The notes below the pieces were generated by a model. It made no database searches. It saw nothing but the letters and a program-made list of their open reading frames with translations, and was not told the origin of the DNA. A DNA stretch of 64,000 nucleotides from Clostridium sp. AF15-31 (GTDB taxonomy: Bacteria > Bacillota > Clostridia > Lachnospirales > Lachnospiraceae), in the NCBI RefSeq assembly GCF_003461625.1, contig NZ_QTXL01000002.1, positions 161,992-225,991 of the forward strand, written 5' to 3'. Below are positions 55,026-63,140 of the stretch, piece by piece. Positions within the stretch are counted from its first letter, which is position 1. Each line of letters starts with the position of its first letter. Position numbers and translations under genes: made by a program.

Positions 55026-55490
55026 TTAACTGGAACATGATTCAAGAAAAGTAAACAATTCTTTCTCTTTTTGAAATTTAATACCATTTATGATCCTGTT
55101 TTTTAGAATGTTGTCCAGATCCTTGATCCGGATATCGGTAAATTCATACAAACTGCCATTTGCTGTAAAGACCGCTACATATCCATTTAATTCATTTACC
55201 AGAAAACGATACGACTCCGCCGCCACCTGTGTGGAAGCATCTTCGGACAACGATCGTTCTCCGGTTGTCGTTCCATATGTTGGTGTTTTTTCTTCTGATG
55301 TTTTTTCTTCTGAAATTGGATCGTATTGAATCTCTTGTTGTTTGCCGGATCGTCCTTTGCCTGTTATTGTTTCTACGGCATATGAATCATCCGAAAAGCT
55401 GTCAGTTTTCTGGTATATCGTATAGGAACAGCAAAAAGCAAGCAAAAACAGAATGAGCATCCCACCAAGAATCAATAAAATTTTTTTCAC
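55026..55490 (-). CDS. membrane-anchored protein with BofC C-terminal-like domain
   Basis: A 154-residue protein with an N-terminal helix (about 4-24), a Ser/Glu/Thr-rich linker (about 45-85) and a C-terminal domain containing LNGYVAVFTANGSLYEFTD, similar to the BofC C-terminal module of sporulation intermembrane signalling. It starts at GTG 55490 after AAGAGGTGA, which sits at a 9-bp hairpin. BofC identity is not certain; membrane or forespore role is inferred. Confidence 0.65.
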   Translation of the reverse strand: MKKILLILGGMLILFLLAFCCSYTIYQKTDSFSDDSYAVETITGKGRSGKQQEIQYDPISEEKTSEEKTPTYGTTTGERSLSEDASTQVAAESYRFLVNELNGYVAVFTANGSLYEFTDIRIKDLDNILKNRIINGIKFQKEKELFTFLESCSS

Positions 55491-55518
55491 AGATAATCAC
55501 CTCTTATCATGATTATCT
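55491..55518 (-). promoter_or_regulatory. hairpin enclosing the ribosome binding site of the BofC-like gene
   Basis: AGATAATCA (55491-55499) pairs perfectly with TGATTATCT (55510-55518). The ten-base loop with the first stem bases carries the AAGAGGTGA site, and the GTG start follows directly. Confidence 0.5.
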
Positions 55519-55539
55519 GCACATCCATCAGATCTATGC

Positions 55540-55581
55540 AAAAAACAGGCTGGTAATTATTAGCTTTTACCTGCCTGTTTT
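55540..55581 (-). terminator. terminator after the DUF3048 gene
   Basis: AAAACAGGC (55542-55550) pairs with GCCTGTTTT (55573-55581); an inner GGTAA/TTACC continues the stem. The minus strand ends in a T run. Confidence 0.85.
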
Positions 55582-55606
55582 CCTTTTTTCTTATATATTT
55601 ATTTGC

Positions 55607-56692
55607 TTATTCCCATGTTACGCTGTCAGCTTTGTCTTTTTCAAATACTGTCACCCATGTTTTTCCAGGATTCAGCTTTAATTCATTGCCGTCCTCTGTA
55701 TAATACTTTGTGATCGCATTTTCAGATGATTTTTTCCATGTTACAGGAACGATCACTCCATTGGAAGCATAAAGTCCGGTTCCTTCACCAACCAGATCAA
55801 GCTGCTGTCTGTCATGATCATCAATGCTTGTATAATGAGCAAACTGGATCAGGACATTTTCATACTTAAGCTGATCACCTGTATTTCCATCTGTCTGTTC
55901 TCCGCCATACTGGAATCTGTAGTAGAGGCCATCATCTGCATGATATTCAAACCAAGGTGTTGTGTAATTGCTGATCGGAGTTGTAATCTTTTCTGCCTTT
56001 TCGCCGCCAGCAGGAGCTGTGATCTCTTCATTAAATGAGAACACACTCTTGAAACTATCGCTATGCTTTGTTTCATATCCTTTTTGTTCGATGCCGGCTT
56101 TGATCTTTTCTGTATCTGTAAATACATTATGTGGTGATACCCTGTCAGATGCTCTGTAGTATGTTACTCCACCTTCCGAACTTAAGCCACTCAGATTATT
56201 GATTCCTGAGCTTGAAAGTTTTTCCTCACCCTGTGGGGACTGACCGTAATGCATATAGATTGCATCATATTCCATAGCAACGGTTACATAATATGGACGG
56301 CAGCTTCTGATTGATCCAAGTTTTTCAAGATTGGAATAATCGTTAAAAATACCAAGCAGTCTGGTGATTCCACCTTCTACCTTCATCTCATAAACAATAT
56401 CTGCTTTACCTATATCGCACTGTGGCATAGCGTCAGAAATATTATTTAACATAACTGCGATCGGACGACCGTACTCTTCCGTCCGGTCTGTAACCCATTC
56501 GCCAGTCAGGTCGTTATATACGCCCTCATGCTGTACTTCTGTTGTTGCCTCTGTGGTAGCTTCTGTTGTTGCTTCTGTCGTTGTGGTTTCTGTGGTTGCT
56601 TCTGTTGATGTCTCTTTCTTACCACATCCCATAACACCAAGTGATAAAACTCCTAATGCTGCTAAAGCAATTGCATATTTAGTTTTCTTCAT
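55607..56692 (-). CDS. DUF3048 (YerB-like) lipoprotein
   Basis: A 361-residue secreted protein. Signal peptide ends in a lipobox GVMGC (C23). A Thr/Glu/Ala low-complexity linker (TEATTEATTEATTEV, about 30-53) precedes the DUF3048 domain (RPIAVMLNNISDAMPQCDIG onward, SGIN and YYRASDRVSPHN). The function is unknown; YerB was linked to the spore or wall. ATG 56692 overlaps the end of ybeY by 14 bases; the longer frame to 56764 is not needed. Confidence 0.9.
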   Translation of the reverse strand: MKKTKYAIALAALGVLSLGVMGCGKKETSTEATTETTTTEATTEATTEATTEVQHEGVYNDLTGEWVTDRTEEYGRPIAVMLNNISDAMPQCDIGKADIVYEMKVEGGITRLLGIFNDYSNLEKLGSIRSCRPYYVTVAMEYDAIYMHYGQSPQGEEKLSSSGINNLSGLSSEGGVTYYRASDRVSPHNVFTDTEKIKAGIEQKGYETKHSDSFKSVFSFNEEITAPAGGEKAEKITTPISNYTTPWFEYHADDGLYYRFQYGGEQTDGNTGDQLKYENVLIQFAHYTSIDDHDRQQLDLVGEGTGLYASNGVIVPVTWKKSSENAITKYYTEDGNELKLNPGKTWVTVFEKDKADSVTWE

Positions 56693-57191
56693 AATCCCTT
56701 GTGTATCCTTTCTCATTAAGTATTTGTTCCTGAAGATCTTCCATCTGTTTGCGCTCTTCTTCATCTATATGATCATAACCAAACAAATGAAGCATACTGT
56801 GCGCTACCAGAAATGCCAGTTCTCTGGTGTTCGAGTGATTGTAGCTTTCTGCCTGTTCATATACGCGATCCATGGAAATAATGATATCTCCAAGCATCAG
56901 TTCTCCGCTTTCCGGATTGAAATAATCACAGGTATCCCCGTCTACAACACTAAAATCTCCCGGTTCTTTATAATCAATCAGAGGAAATGACAATACATCT
57001 GTCGGTGCATCGATATTTCTCTGACAATTATTGATAGTCTGTATGCCCGAATTATCTGTGAGCAATACATAAATCTCACATTCATAAGGACACTTTATAA
57101 AATCCAGAGCCTGTCCGATCACTGTTTCGATCACATGTTCATAATCAGGGATCTGGATTTCTCCATATTCATTTTCTACATTTAATGACAT
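56679..57191 (-). CDS. ybeY: endoribonuclease YbeY
   Basis: A 170-residue zinc-dependent single-strand endoribonuclease for 16S rRNA maturation. The zinc site is HSMLHLFGYDH (about 130-140), with Ser where HGxLHLxGYDH usually has Gly. It lies between phoH and the DUF3048 gene; ybeY after phoH is universal in Firmicutes. Confidence 0.94.
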   Translation of the reverse strand: MSLNVENEYGEIQIPDYEHVIETVIGQALDFIKCPYECEIYVLLTDNSGIQTINNCQRNIDAPTDVLSFPLIDYKEPGDFSVVDGDTCDYFNPESGELMLGDIIISMDRVYEQAESYNHSNTRELAFLVAHSMLHLFGYDHIDEEERKQMEDLQEQILNEKGYTRDYEEN

Positions 57192-57199
57192 TGTATTTC

Positions 57200-58276
57200 T
57201 TACCTTTTTCTTTTATTATTTCGGTTCTCTCCGTATCGTCTGCCATCGTTTTGGTTACGATTTTCCTGCTCCGAACGCTGTTTTTTCTGCCTGTTCTGCT
57301 TCTCCTCGTAAACCTCATATGCATTTACGATCTTCTGTACCAGCGGATGTCTTACAACATCAAGACTTGTCAGATGGCAGACACTGATTTCTTCGATATT
57401 TTTGATAACGGTCAAAGCTACTTCCAGTCCCGATCTTGTCTCAAACGGAAGGTCCTTCTGGGAAAGGTCACCGGTAATGATTGCTTTCGATCCAAAACCA
57501 ATACGGGTTAAGAACATCTTCATCTGTGCCGGTGTTGTATTCTGTGCCTCGTCCAGTACAATATAAGCATTGTCCAGCGTACGTCCCCGCATATATGCAA
57601 GTGGTGCTACTTCAATCAGACCTTTTTCCATATTCTTGGCAAAGGACTCCGGTCCCATGATCTCATATAATGCATCATAAAGCGGTCTTAAATAAGGATC
57701 GACCTTGCTCTGCAAATCTCCCGGAAGAAATCCAAGCTTTTCGCCAGCTTCAATTGCCGGACGTGTCAAAATGATCCGGTTTACTTCACCATTCTTAAAA
57801 GCAGTGATCGCTTTTGCCATTGCAAGATATGTTTTACCGGTTCCGGCAGGACCTACACCGAATACGATCATGGATTTATCGATTGCATTTACATATGCCT
57901 TCTGTCCATGTGTTTTTGGTTTGATCGGTTTGCCATTTATCGTGTGACATATGATATCCCGATCCAGATCAGCAATATTTTCCTGTGTTTCCTGAGAATG
58001 ATCCTTAGACATGGCGATCGTATAATCAACCTTCTGTTCATCGATCGCAGTACCTCTGGCTGCAACTGCAAATAACTGGATCAGTACATGAACCGCCTGC
58101 TCCACGTCTTTTTCTTCTCCTGAAACCTTCAGCTTATCATCGCGCAGGATCATAGAAACATGAAATGCTTTTTCTATTTTTTTTGCATGTACATCAAATT
58201 GTCCAAATACATTCTGAACGTATTCGGACATAACTGTAATTGATTTGCTGAATTCACTCAAGCGTCTGTTCCTCAC
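57200..58276 (-). CDS. phoH: PhoH family ATPase
   Basis: A 358-residue PhoH-like protein with the P-loop GVGPAGTGKTYLAMA (about 137-151) and Walker B in AYIVLDEAQN. A KH-like N-terminal part (about 20-75, SGEEKDVEQAVHVLIQL) and a charged C-terminal tail rich in Arg, Asn and Gln (about 330-358). Probably an RNA-linked ATPase/helicase, in keeping with YbeY. yqfD overlaps its start by 23 bases. Confidence 0.94.
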   Translation of the reverse strand: MRNRRLSEFSKSITVMSEYVQNVFGQFDVHAKKIEKAFHVSMILRDDKLKVSGEEKDVEQAVHVLIQLFAVAARGTAIDEQKVDYTIAMSKDHSQETQENIADLDRDIICHTINGKPIKPKTHGQKAYVNAIDKSMIVFGVGPAGTGKTYLAMAKAITAFKNGEVNRIILTRPAIEAGEKLGFLPGDLQSKVDPYLRPLYDALYEIMGPESFAKNMEKGLIEVAPLAYMRGRTLDNAYIVLDEAQNTTPAQMKMFLTRIGFGSKAIITGDLSQKDLPFETRSGLEVALTVIKNIEEISVCHLTSLDVVRHPLVQKIVNAYEVYEEKQNRQKKQRSEQENRNQNDGRRYGENRNNKRKR

Positions 58277-59471
58277 TTATAATCTGTAATTCATGCGGAA
58301 TCCCGATCAACTGTCTTACGGTTATATCTCCTTCCGCAAGACATTCATCTCCGCTATTCGTTATTTTAACATTATTTTCTATTATTTGCACCCCTTTTTC
58401 TTGCAAATTGCCAATATAACGACTTAATTTTTCTTTTACTGACGCAGCCGCCGCTTCCATGGATACTGTTTCTTTTTTTAACCGGTACTCCTTTATTGTG
58501 TATGCTTCTATCTGAAATGGCAGGTAAAAATTCTTACCTATATGAAGCCGGCTCGTATCACTGAACAAATCATATGCTTCGAAAGAGCATTTTGGTACAT
58601 AAGGGGTAAGGCTGTACTGAAATGCACCAAAGGAATAATAGCTCTTTTCATTTCCTGTATATTCTTTGGAATAGCAGGATAACGGAACTGTATCTTTGTA
58701 ATGATATACACAGATTCCATATACAGTTCCTTCTGCAGATACATAATTTGTATCCAGAACTTCATTATTATCATCATACAGATAAACTGCACCAGAGATC
58801 AGGATATCGCCTTTCTTCACATCATCTCCCGCCTTTACTACCGGTGTTCCGGATGCTGTTACGATCTCTGTGACCGTACAGTCCTGTGAAGCAATGATGT
58901 TGCATGGTTCTTTCATGGAAGTATCCGTAAATACATTCAATGTTTCCGTGATCTCCACCGACAGCTTTGTTCCCGTAAGTGCACATGATATCCAGGCGAT
59001 ATCTTCAAAGTCTTTCCGGAGATTTTTCTCCAGCTCTGCGCAGTCTACTTTTGACTTTGGAGTTCCGGTCTGCACATAATATTCATTGATATGTTGTAGT
59101 ATCTCATCCGATGTATAATCTGATTCACCGGAAACGGAAATTTCCCATATAAATAACGATTGAATATAGATCAGAACAGCAAACAAGATAAACCCAGCCA
59201 CAAACGGAATTCTTTTTTTATTTTTTCGAATAAACTCGCGAATACCATATACTCTTAGAACCTCTACATCACTTCCTGTTTTCCGTGCAGGTTCTTCCAA
59301 TCGTGCTATATCCTTTGAAGCAGTAAAAAAGAATATTTCATCTTCTTTCTGCTCCAGATTCCAAAGTTTAATATCTCTGGCTTTGCACAGATTTACAAAA
59401 CGGTTGATATGAATGCCGTGAAGATGAATTTTTGCAAATCCATACAGATACCTTAATATAATATCAAACAT
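58254..59471 (-). CDS. yqfD: sporulation protein YqfD
   Basis: A 405-residue protein of the YqfD (stage IV) family. It starts at ATG 59471 (MFDIILRYLYGFAKIHLHG), which has AAGGGGGAAACC upstream; the frame to 59507 is not needed. One membrane helix (about 86-104, FVAGFILFAVLIYIQSLF) and an extracytoplasmic region. In Bacillus the yqfCD pair is sporulation-controlled by SigE. A spore coat or cortex role is inferred. Confidence 0.9.
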   Translation of the reverse strand: MFDIILRYLYGFAKIHLHGIHINRFVNLCKARDIKLWNLEQKEDEIFFFTASKDIARLEEPARKTGSDVEVLRVYGIREFIRKNKKRIPFVAGFILFAVLIYIQSLFIWEISVSGESDYTSDEILQHINEYYVQTGTPKSKVDCAELEKNLRKDFEDIAWISCALTGTKLSVEITETLNVFTDTSMKEPCNIIASQDCTVTEIVTASGTPVVKAGDDVKKGDILISGAVYLYDDNNEVLDTNYVSAEGTVYGICVYHYKDTVPLSCYSKEYTGNEKSYYSFGAFQYSLTPYVPKCSFEAYDLFSDTSRLHIGKNFYLPFQIEAYTIKEYRLKKETVSMEAAAASVKEKLSRYIGNLQEKGVQIIENNVKITNSGDECLAEGDITVRQLIGIPHELQIISEEQTLE

Positions 59472-59499
59472 CCGGTTTCCCCCTTCTATGTACACAATA

Positions 59500-59769
59500 T
59501 TATTCATAATTGATATATAGAATGTTGCCTGATATCTTCAGTTCTTCCGGACAATAATATTCAATTTTCAGGCAAATTCCATTTATCGATATGGTATTCT
59601 TTTTTGTTTTTACAAGGATCCGGGTATCCGAACAGGATATAATACATTTATAGTTTTCAATATAGATAATGTGATTATCATGAATTGTGATTTTGGATGA
59701 ACTTTTTTTTATGTCCGGTGTGACATCCGGCACATCATATAGACTGTTATGATTAAATGGAAGCTGCAT
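59500..59769 (-). CDS. yqfC: sporulation protein YqfC (YabP family)
   Basis: An 89-residue YabP/YqfC protein, with the core KITIHDNHIIYIENYKCI and the C-terminal LKISGNILYINYE. It is placed before yqfD, as in Bacillus. Weak GGGTATC-type ribosome site. A spore-related role is inferred from family and context. Confidence 0.85.
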   Translation of the reverse strand: MQLPFNHNSLYDVPDVTPDIKKSSSKITIHDNHIIYIENYKCIISCSDTRILVKTKKNTISINGICLKIEYYCPEELKISGNILYINYE

Positions 59770-59797
59770 GATCTGATACCCAACTAGCTTTATATCT

Positions 59798-59826
59798 ATA
59801 CTATGTGTGAATCAGATCAGATATAC
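59798..59826 (-). promoter_or_regulatory. candidate sporulation-type promoter of yqfC
   Basis: On the minus strand GTATA (59822-59826), 16 bases, then CATAGTAT (59798-59805), about 29 bases before the yqfC start. It resembles SigE/SigG -35 and -10 forms with two mismatches; no good sigma-A pair is seen. Confidence 0.35.
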
Positions 59827-59923
59827 CTCCAAATGCAAAAATGCTTAAAGTTAAAGCTCCCCAGGCAAAGATCATTGCACGAATGTTTATTGCGTTTTTC
59901 ATGTTCTTACGCCGCACCATCAT
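59801..59923 (-). CDS. possible small membrane protein
   Basis: An open frame ending in one hydrophobic helix (AMIFAWGALTLSIFAFGGI) and a short tail. ATG 59923 gives 40 residues, with TTAGGT upstream; ATG 59902 would give 33. The TTG-started form to 60004 runs into the palindromic element. No family is recognised. It could be a genuine peptide or chance. Confidence 0.3.
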   Translation of the reverse strand: MMVRRKNMKNAINIRAMIFAWGALTLSIFAFGGISDLIHT

Positions 59924-59952
59924 ACCTAATTGTTTCGCATACGTTTCATATA

Positions 59953-60090
59953 TTTTTTTTTGCGTAAGTGAGCCAAGCACAGATAGATACTTCCGCAACC
60001 ACAAGAAAATTACTTTGTAATTTTCTTGTGGTTATCGCGGCAGTCGCCGAGGTCTCGTGTAAACACAGACTTCGGCTCGTTGCTCGCGTA
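59953..60090. repeat. compact palindromic element next to rpsU
   Basis: It is bounded by a T tract at the left and by the A tract beyond 60090 and by imperfect inverted ends (GCGTAAGTGAGCC at 59962-59974 and GGCTCGTTGCTCGCG at 60074-60088). Inside, AACCACAAGAAAATTAC (59997-60013) pairs perfectly with 60017-60033. A second hairpin GCCGAGGTCTCGTGT (60046-60060) pairs with ACACAGACTTCGGC (60063-60076) with one bulge. The GC-rich parts differ from the surrounding AT-rich spacer. Looks like a small repeated or mobile element or a structured RNA. Confidence 0.55.
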
Positions 60091-60118
60091 AAAAAAGAGT
60101 ACCGATTGCTCGGTACTC
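60090..60118 (-). terminator. rpsU terminator
   Basis: GAGTACCGA (60097-60105) pairs with TCGGTACTC (60110-60118), four-base loop. On the minus strand a seven-T run follows. Confidence 0.93.
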
Positions 60119-60151
60119 AAAAAAATCATATTTACTAATCCAAACTATAGA

Positions 60152-60328
60152 TTATTTATATTTGCGCTTTCTAGCTGCCTCTGATTTCTTTTTACGTCTA
60201 ACGCTTGGCTTTTCGTAATGTTCTCTCTTACGAATCTCCTGCTGGATACCAGCCTTCGCACAATTTCTCTTGAATCTGCGAAGAGCGCTATCTAATGTTT
60301 CGTTTTCTTTAACTATTACATTTGACAT
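60152..60328 (-). CDS. rpsU: 30S ribosomal protein S21
   Basis: A 58-residue S21, found by reading the minus strand: [20 protein letters not shown], then the basic C-terminus ending EAARKRKYK. It helps mRNA binding on the 30S. GGAGG and AGGTGAGA lie before the ATG. It has its own promoter and terminator, so it is expressed apart from alaS. Confidence 0.97.
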   Translation of the reverse strand: MSNVIVKENETLDSALRRFKRNCAKAGIQQEIRKREHYEKPSVRRKKKSEAARKRKYK

Positions 60329-60408
60329 TCTCTCACCTGACCTCCCTCCAGTTGTGTACTATGCTAATAAAATAACAACTGTTTGGGTATTATTTAAGCA
60401 CGAAGTCA

Positions 60409-60436
60409 ATTATAACATATATTATTGAAACGTCAA
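60409..60436 (-). promoter_or_regulatory. rpsU promoter
   Basis: Minus-strand TTGACG (60431-60436), 16 bases, TATAAT (60409-60414) with TGT as extended -10. The leader to the rpsU start is about 75 bases. Confidence 0.88.
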
Positions 60437-60461
60437 CAAAAAATTTTATTATTTTCTATTT

Positions 60462-63128
60462 TTAGGCATTTAACTGTTCTTTGGCTATTTCTACTGCTTT
60501 TGCAAGTGCATCTGCAATACCGGCAGGATTCTTTCCCCCGGCCTGAGCCATGTTTGGACGACCACCGCCGCCACCGCCTACAAGTGCTGCAGACGCTTTG
60601 ATAATATTTCCTGCATGTGCTCCCTTCTTTACAGCATCGTCTGTTGCCATAGCGATCAGATTTACCTTACCATCCTTGGCGGAAGCAAGAACGACAACCG
60701 ATGTTCCAAGCTTGTTCTTGAAATCATCTCCCAGATTACGAAGTGCATTCATATCTGTATCTTCTACGCTGGTAGCAAGAACCTTTACGCCATTTACATC
60801 TACTGCATCAGCAAGTGCATCTCCGGCAGAATTCTTTGCCAGCTTATCCTTTAACTTGGAGTTTTCAGATGTAAGAGCTTTGATCTCAGCGAGCATTGTC
60901 TCGATCTTTTCAGCCAGCTTTGCAGGTTCAGCTTTTGCTGCCTTTGCCGCTGCTTTTAATTCATCTTCCATCTCTTTATAATAATTAAATGCGCCAACAG
61001 AAGTCAGTGCTTCGATTCTTCTTACTCCGGCAGCAACACCCATTTCAGAGATGATCTTAAATGTACCGATCACACCGGTATTTGGGACATGAGTACCACC
61101 ACAGAACTCAACAGAGAAGTCATCCATAGATACAACTCGAACCTTCTCGCCGTACTTGTCGCCAAACAATGCCATAGCACCTGTCTTCTTGGCATCTTCA
61201 ATACTCATAACCTCTGTCTTAACCTTAAGATCTTTATCGATCTGTTCATTTACGATTGCTTCCACCTTGGCGATCTCTTCAGGAGTCATAGCCTGGAAAT
61301 GTGTAAAGTCGAATCTTAAACGGTCTTCTGATACATATGAACCAGCCTGTTCTACATGATCACCAAGAACCATCTTTAAGGCTTTCTGGAGCAGATGTGT
61401 TGCGGAGTGGTTCTTACAGATCAGTGCACGTCTGTCTGCTGTTACAGAAAGCTTCGCTGTGCTTCCATTCTTTAATTCACCGGATTCAACATAGCCAAGA
61501 TGTGCGATCTTATCACCGGCAACCTTGATCGTATCTTTAACAATGAAACGTCCGCTCTCTGTCTCGATCACACCAGTATCACCGATCTGACCACCCATAG
61601 TAGCATAAAATGGTGTCTCTGCTGTGATGATCGAACCGTTTGTGCCTTCGGAAATAACATCAACCAGTTCGGATGTTACCTGATCGCCCTCTTTATATTC
61701 TGCTGTTATGGCAATGATATCGGAAGATGCTTCTACCTTGTCATAACCGATGAACCTACTTGTAAGAGCTGTATCGATATCTTCATAAATAGTTGAATCT
61801 GCGCCCATGTAGTTTGATACTTTTCTTGATTTACGAGCAGTCTCTCTCTGCTTGTCCATAGCCTTATTAAAGCCTTCCGTATCAACCTCGATTCCCTTTT
61901 CTTCCAGAATCTCTTTTGTCAGATCAAGAGGGAAACCATAGGTATCATATAACTTAAATGCATTTTCGCCATTTAATACTTTTTTGCCGCTGTTATTTAA
62001 CTCCTCAACGAAGCCGTTCAGAATTGATAAGCCCTGATCGATCGTCTTATTGAAGTTTTCTTCTTCTGTATTGATACAGGTAAAGATATGTGCTTTCTTT
62101 TCTTCCAGCTCCGGATATGCATCCTTAGAAACCTCGATTACTGTCTTTGAAAGTTCTGCAAGGAATCTGCCTTCGATACCAAGTAATCTGCCATGTCTTG
62201 CTGCACGACGGAGAAGACGTCTTAATACATAACCTCGTCCTTCATTTGATGGAAGGATACCGTCAGATGCCATAAAGGTAACAGAACGGATATGATCAGT
62301 AATAACACGGATCGAGACATCTGTCTTCTCGTCTTCCATGTATTTCACGCCAGCCATCTCACATACTTTATCACGCAACGCTTTGATCGTATCAACGTCA
62401 AAGATGGAATCTACATCCTGAACAACAACAGCCAGACGCTCCAGTCCCATACCGGTATCGATATTCTTCTGAACCAGTTCTGTATAGTTGTTATGGCCGT
62501 CATTTTCAAACTGGGTAAATACGTTGTTCCATACTTCCATGTAACGGTCACAGTCACAACCTACTGTACAGCCGGGCTTACCGCATCCGTACTTTTCGCC
62601 TCTGTCATAATAGATTTCGGAACATGGACCACAAGGACCTGCGCCATGCTCCCAGAAGTTATCTTCTTTCCCAAAACGGAAAATTCTCTCCGATGCAATT
62701 CCGATCTCTTTATTCCAGATATCAAATGCTTCGTCATCATCCTCGTAGATAGATGGATATAAACGGTTCTCATCTAAGCCTACAACCTTGGTCAGGAACT
62801 CCCATGACCATGAAATTGCTTCATGCTTGAAGTAATCGCCGAATGAGAAGTTACCTAACATTTCAAAGAATGTACCATGTCTTGCAGTCTTACCTACATT
62901 TTCGATATCACCGGTACGGATACACTTCTGGCAGGTGGTCACACGTCTTCTTGGAGGGATCTCCTGTCCTGTAAAGTAAGGCTTTAATGGTGCCATACCT
63001 GAGTTGATCAATAACAAACTATTATCATTATGTGGAATCAGTGAGAAGCTGTTCATCTTCAGATGTCCCTTGCTCTCAAAAAATTCCAGAAACATTTTTC
63101 TTAACTGATTTACGCCATATTTTTCCAC
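60462..63128 (-). CDS. alaS: alanine-tRNA ligase
   Basis: An 888-residue class II synthetase. Catalytic core at the N-terminus (HGTFFEMLGNFSFGDYFK), tRNA-recognition and then editing domain with the zinc ligands SATHLLQKAL and CGGTHVPNTG, and a C-terminal oligomerisation/DHHA1 domain with a GGGGGGRPNMAQAGG motif. Twelve bases after the hisIE gene, with no T-box leader between them. Confidence 0.98.
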   Translation of the reverse strand: MEKYGVNQLRKMFLEFFESKGHLKMNSFSLIPHNDNSLLLINSGMAPLKPYFTGQEIPPRRRVTTCQKCIRTGDIENVGKTARHGTFFEMLGNFSFGDYFKHEAISWSWEFLTKVVGLDENRLYPSIYEDDDEAFDIWNKEIGIASERIFRFGKEDNFWEHGAGPCGPCSEIYYDRGEKYGCGKPGCTVGCDCDRYMEVWNNVFTQFENDGHNNYTELVQKNIDTGMGLERLAVVVQDVDSIFDVDTIKALRDKVCEMAGVKYMEDEKTDVSIRVITDHIRSVTFMASDGILPSNEGRGYVLRRLLRRAARHGRLLGIEGRFLAELSKTVIEVSKDAYPELEEKKAHIFTCINTEEENFNKTIDQGLSILNGFVEELNNSGKKVLNGENAFKLYDTYGFPLDLTKEILEEKGIEVDTEGFNKAMDKQRETARKSRKVSNYMGADSTIYEDIDTALTSRFIGYDKVEASSDIIAITAEYKEGDQVTSELVDVISEGTNGSIITAETPFYATMGGQIGDTGVIETESGRFIVKDTIKVAGDKIAHLGYVESGELKNGSTAKLSVTADRRALICKNHSATHLLQKALKMVLGDHVEQAGSYVSEDRLRFDFTHFQAMTPEEIAKVEAIVNEQIDKDLKVKTEVMSIEDAKKTGAMALFGDKYGEKVRVVSMDDFSVEFCGGTHVPNTGVIGTFKIISEMGVAAGVRRIEALTSVGAFNYYKEMEDELKAAAKAAKAEPAKLAEKIETMLAEIKALTSENSKLKDKLAKNSAGDALADAVDVNGVKVLATSVEDTDMNALRNLGDDFKNKLGTSVVVLASAKDGKVNLIAMATDDAVKKGAHAGNIIKASAALVGGGGGGRPNMAQAGGKNPAGIADALAKAVEIAKEQLNA

Positions 63129-63140
63129 TGTTTTCTCCTC

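Noticed and set aside
59924..60004. N-terminal extension of the small ORF from TTG 60004
   Set aside because: It begins inside the perfect hairpin, with no ribosome site; an internal ATG is more likely if the gene is real.
63129..63140. T-box leader of alaS
   Set aside because: Only 12 bases separate alaS from hisIE; no room for a leader.
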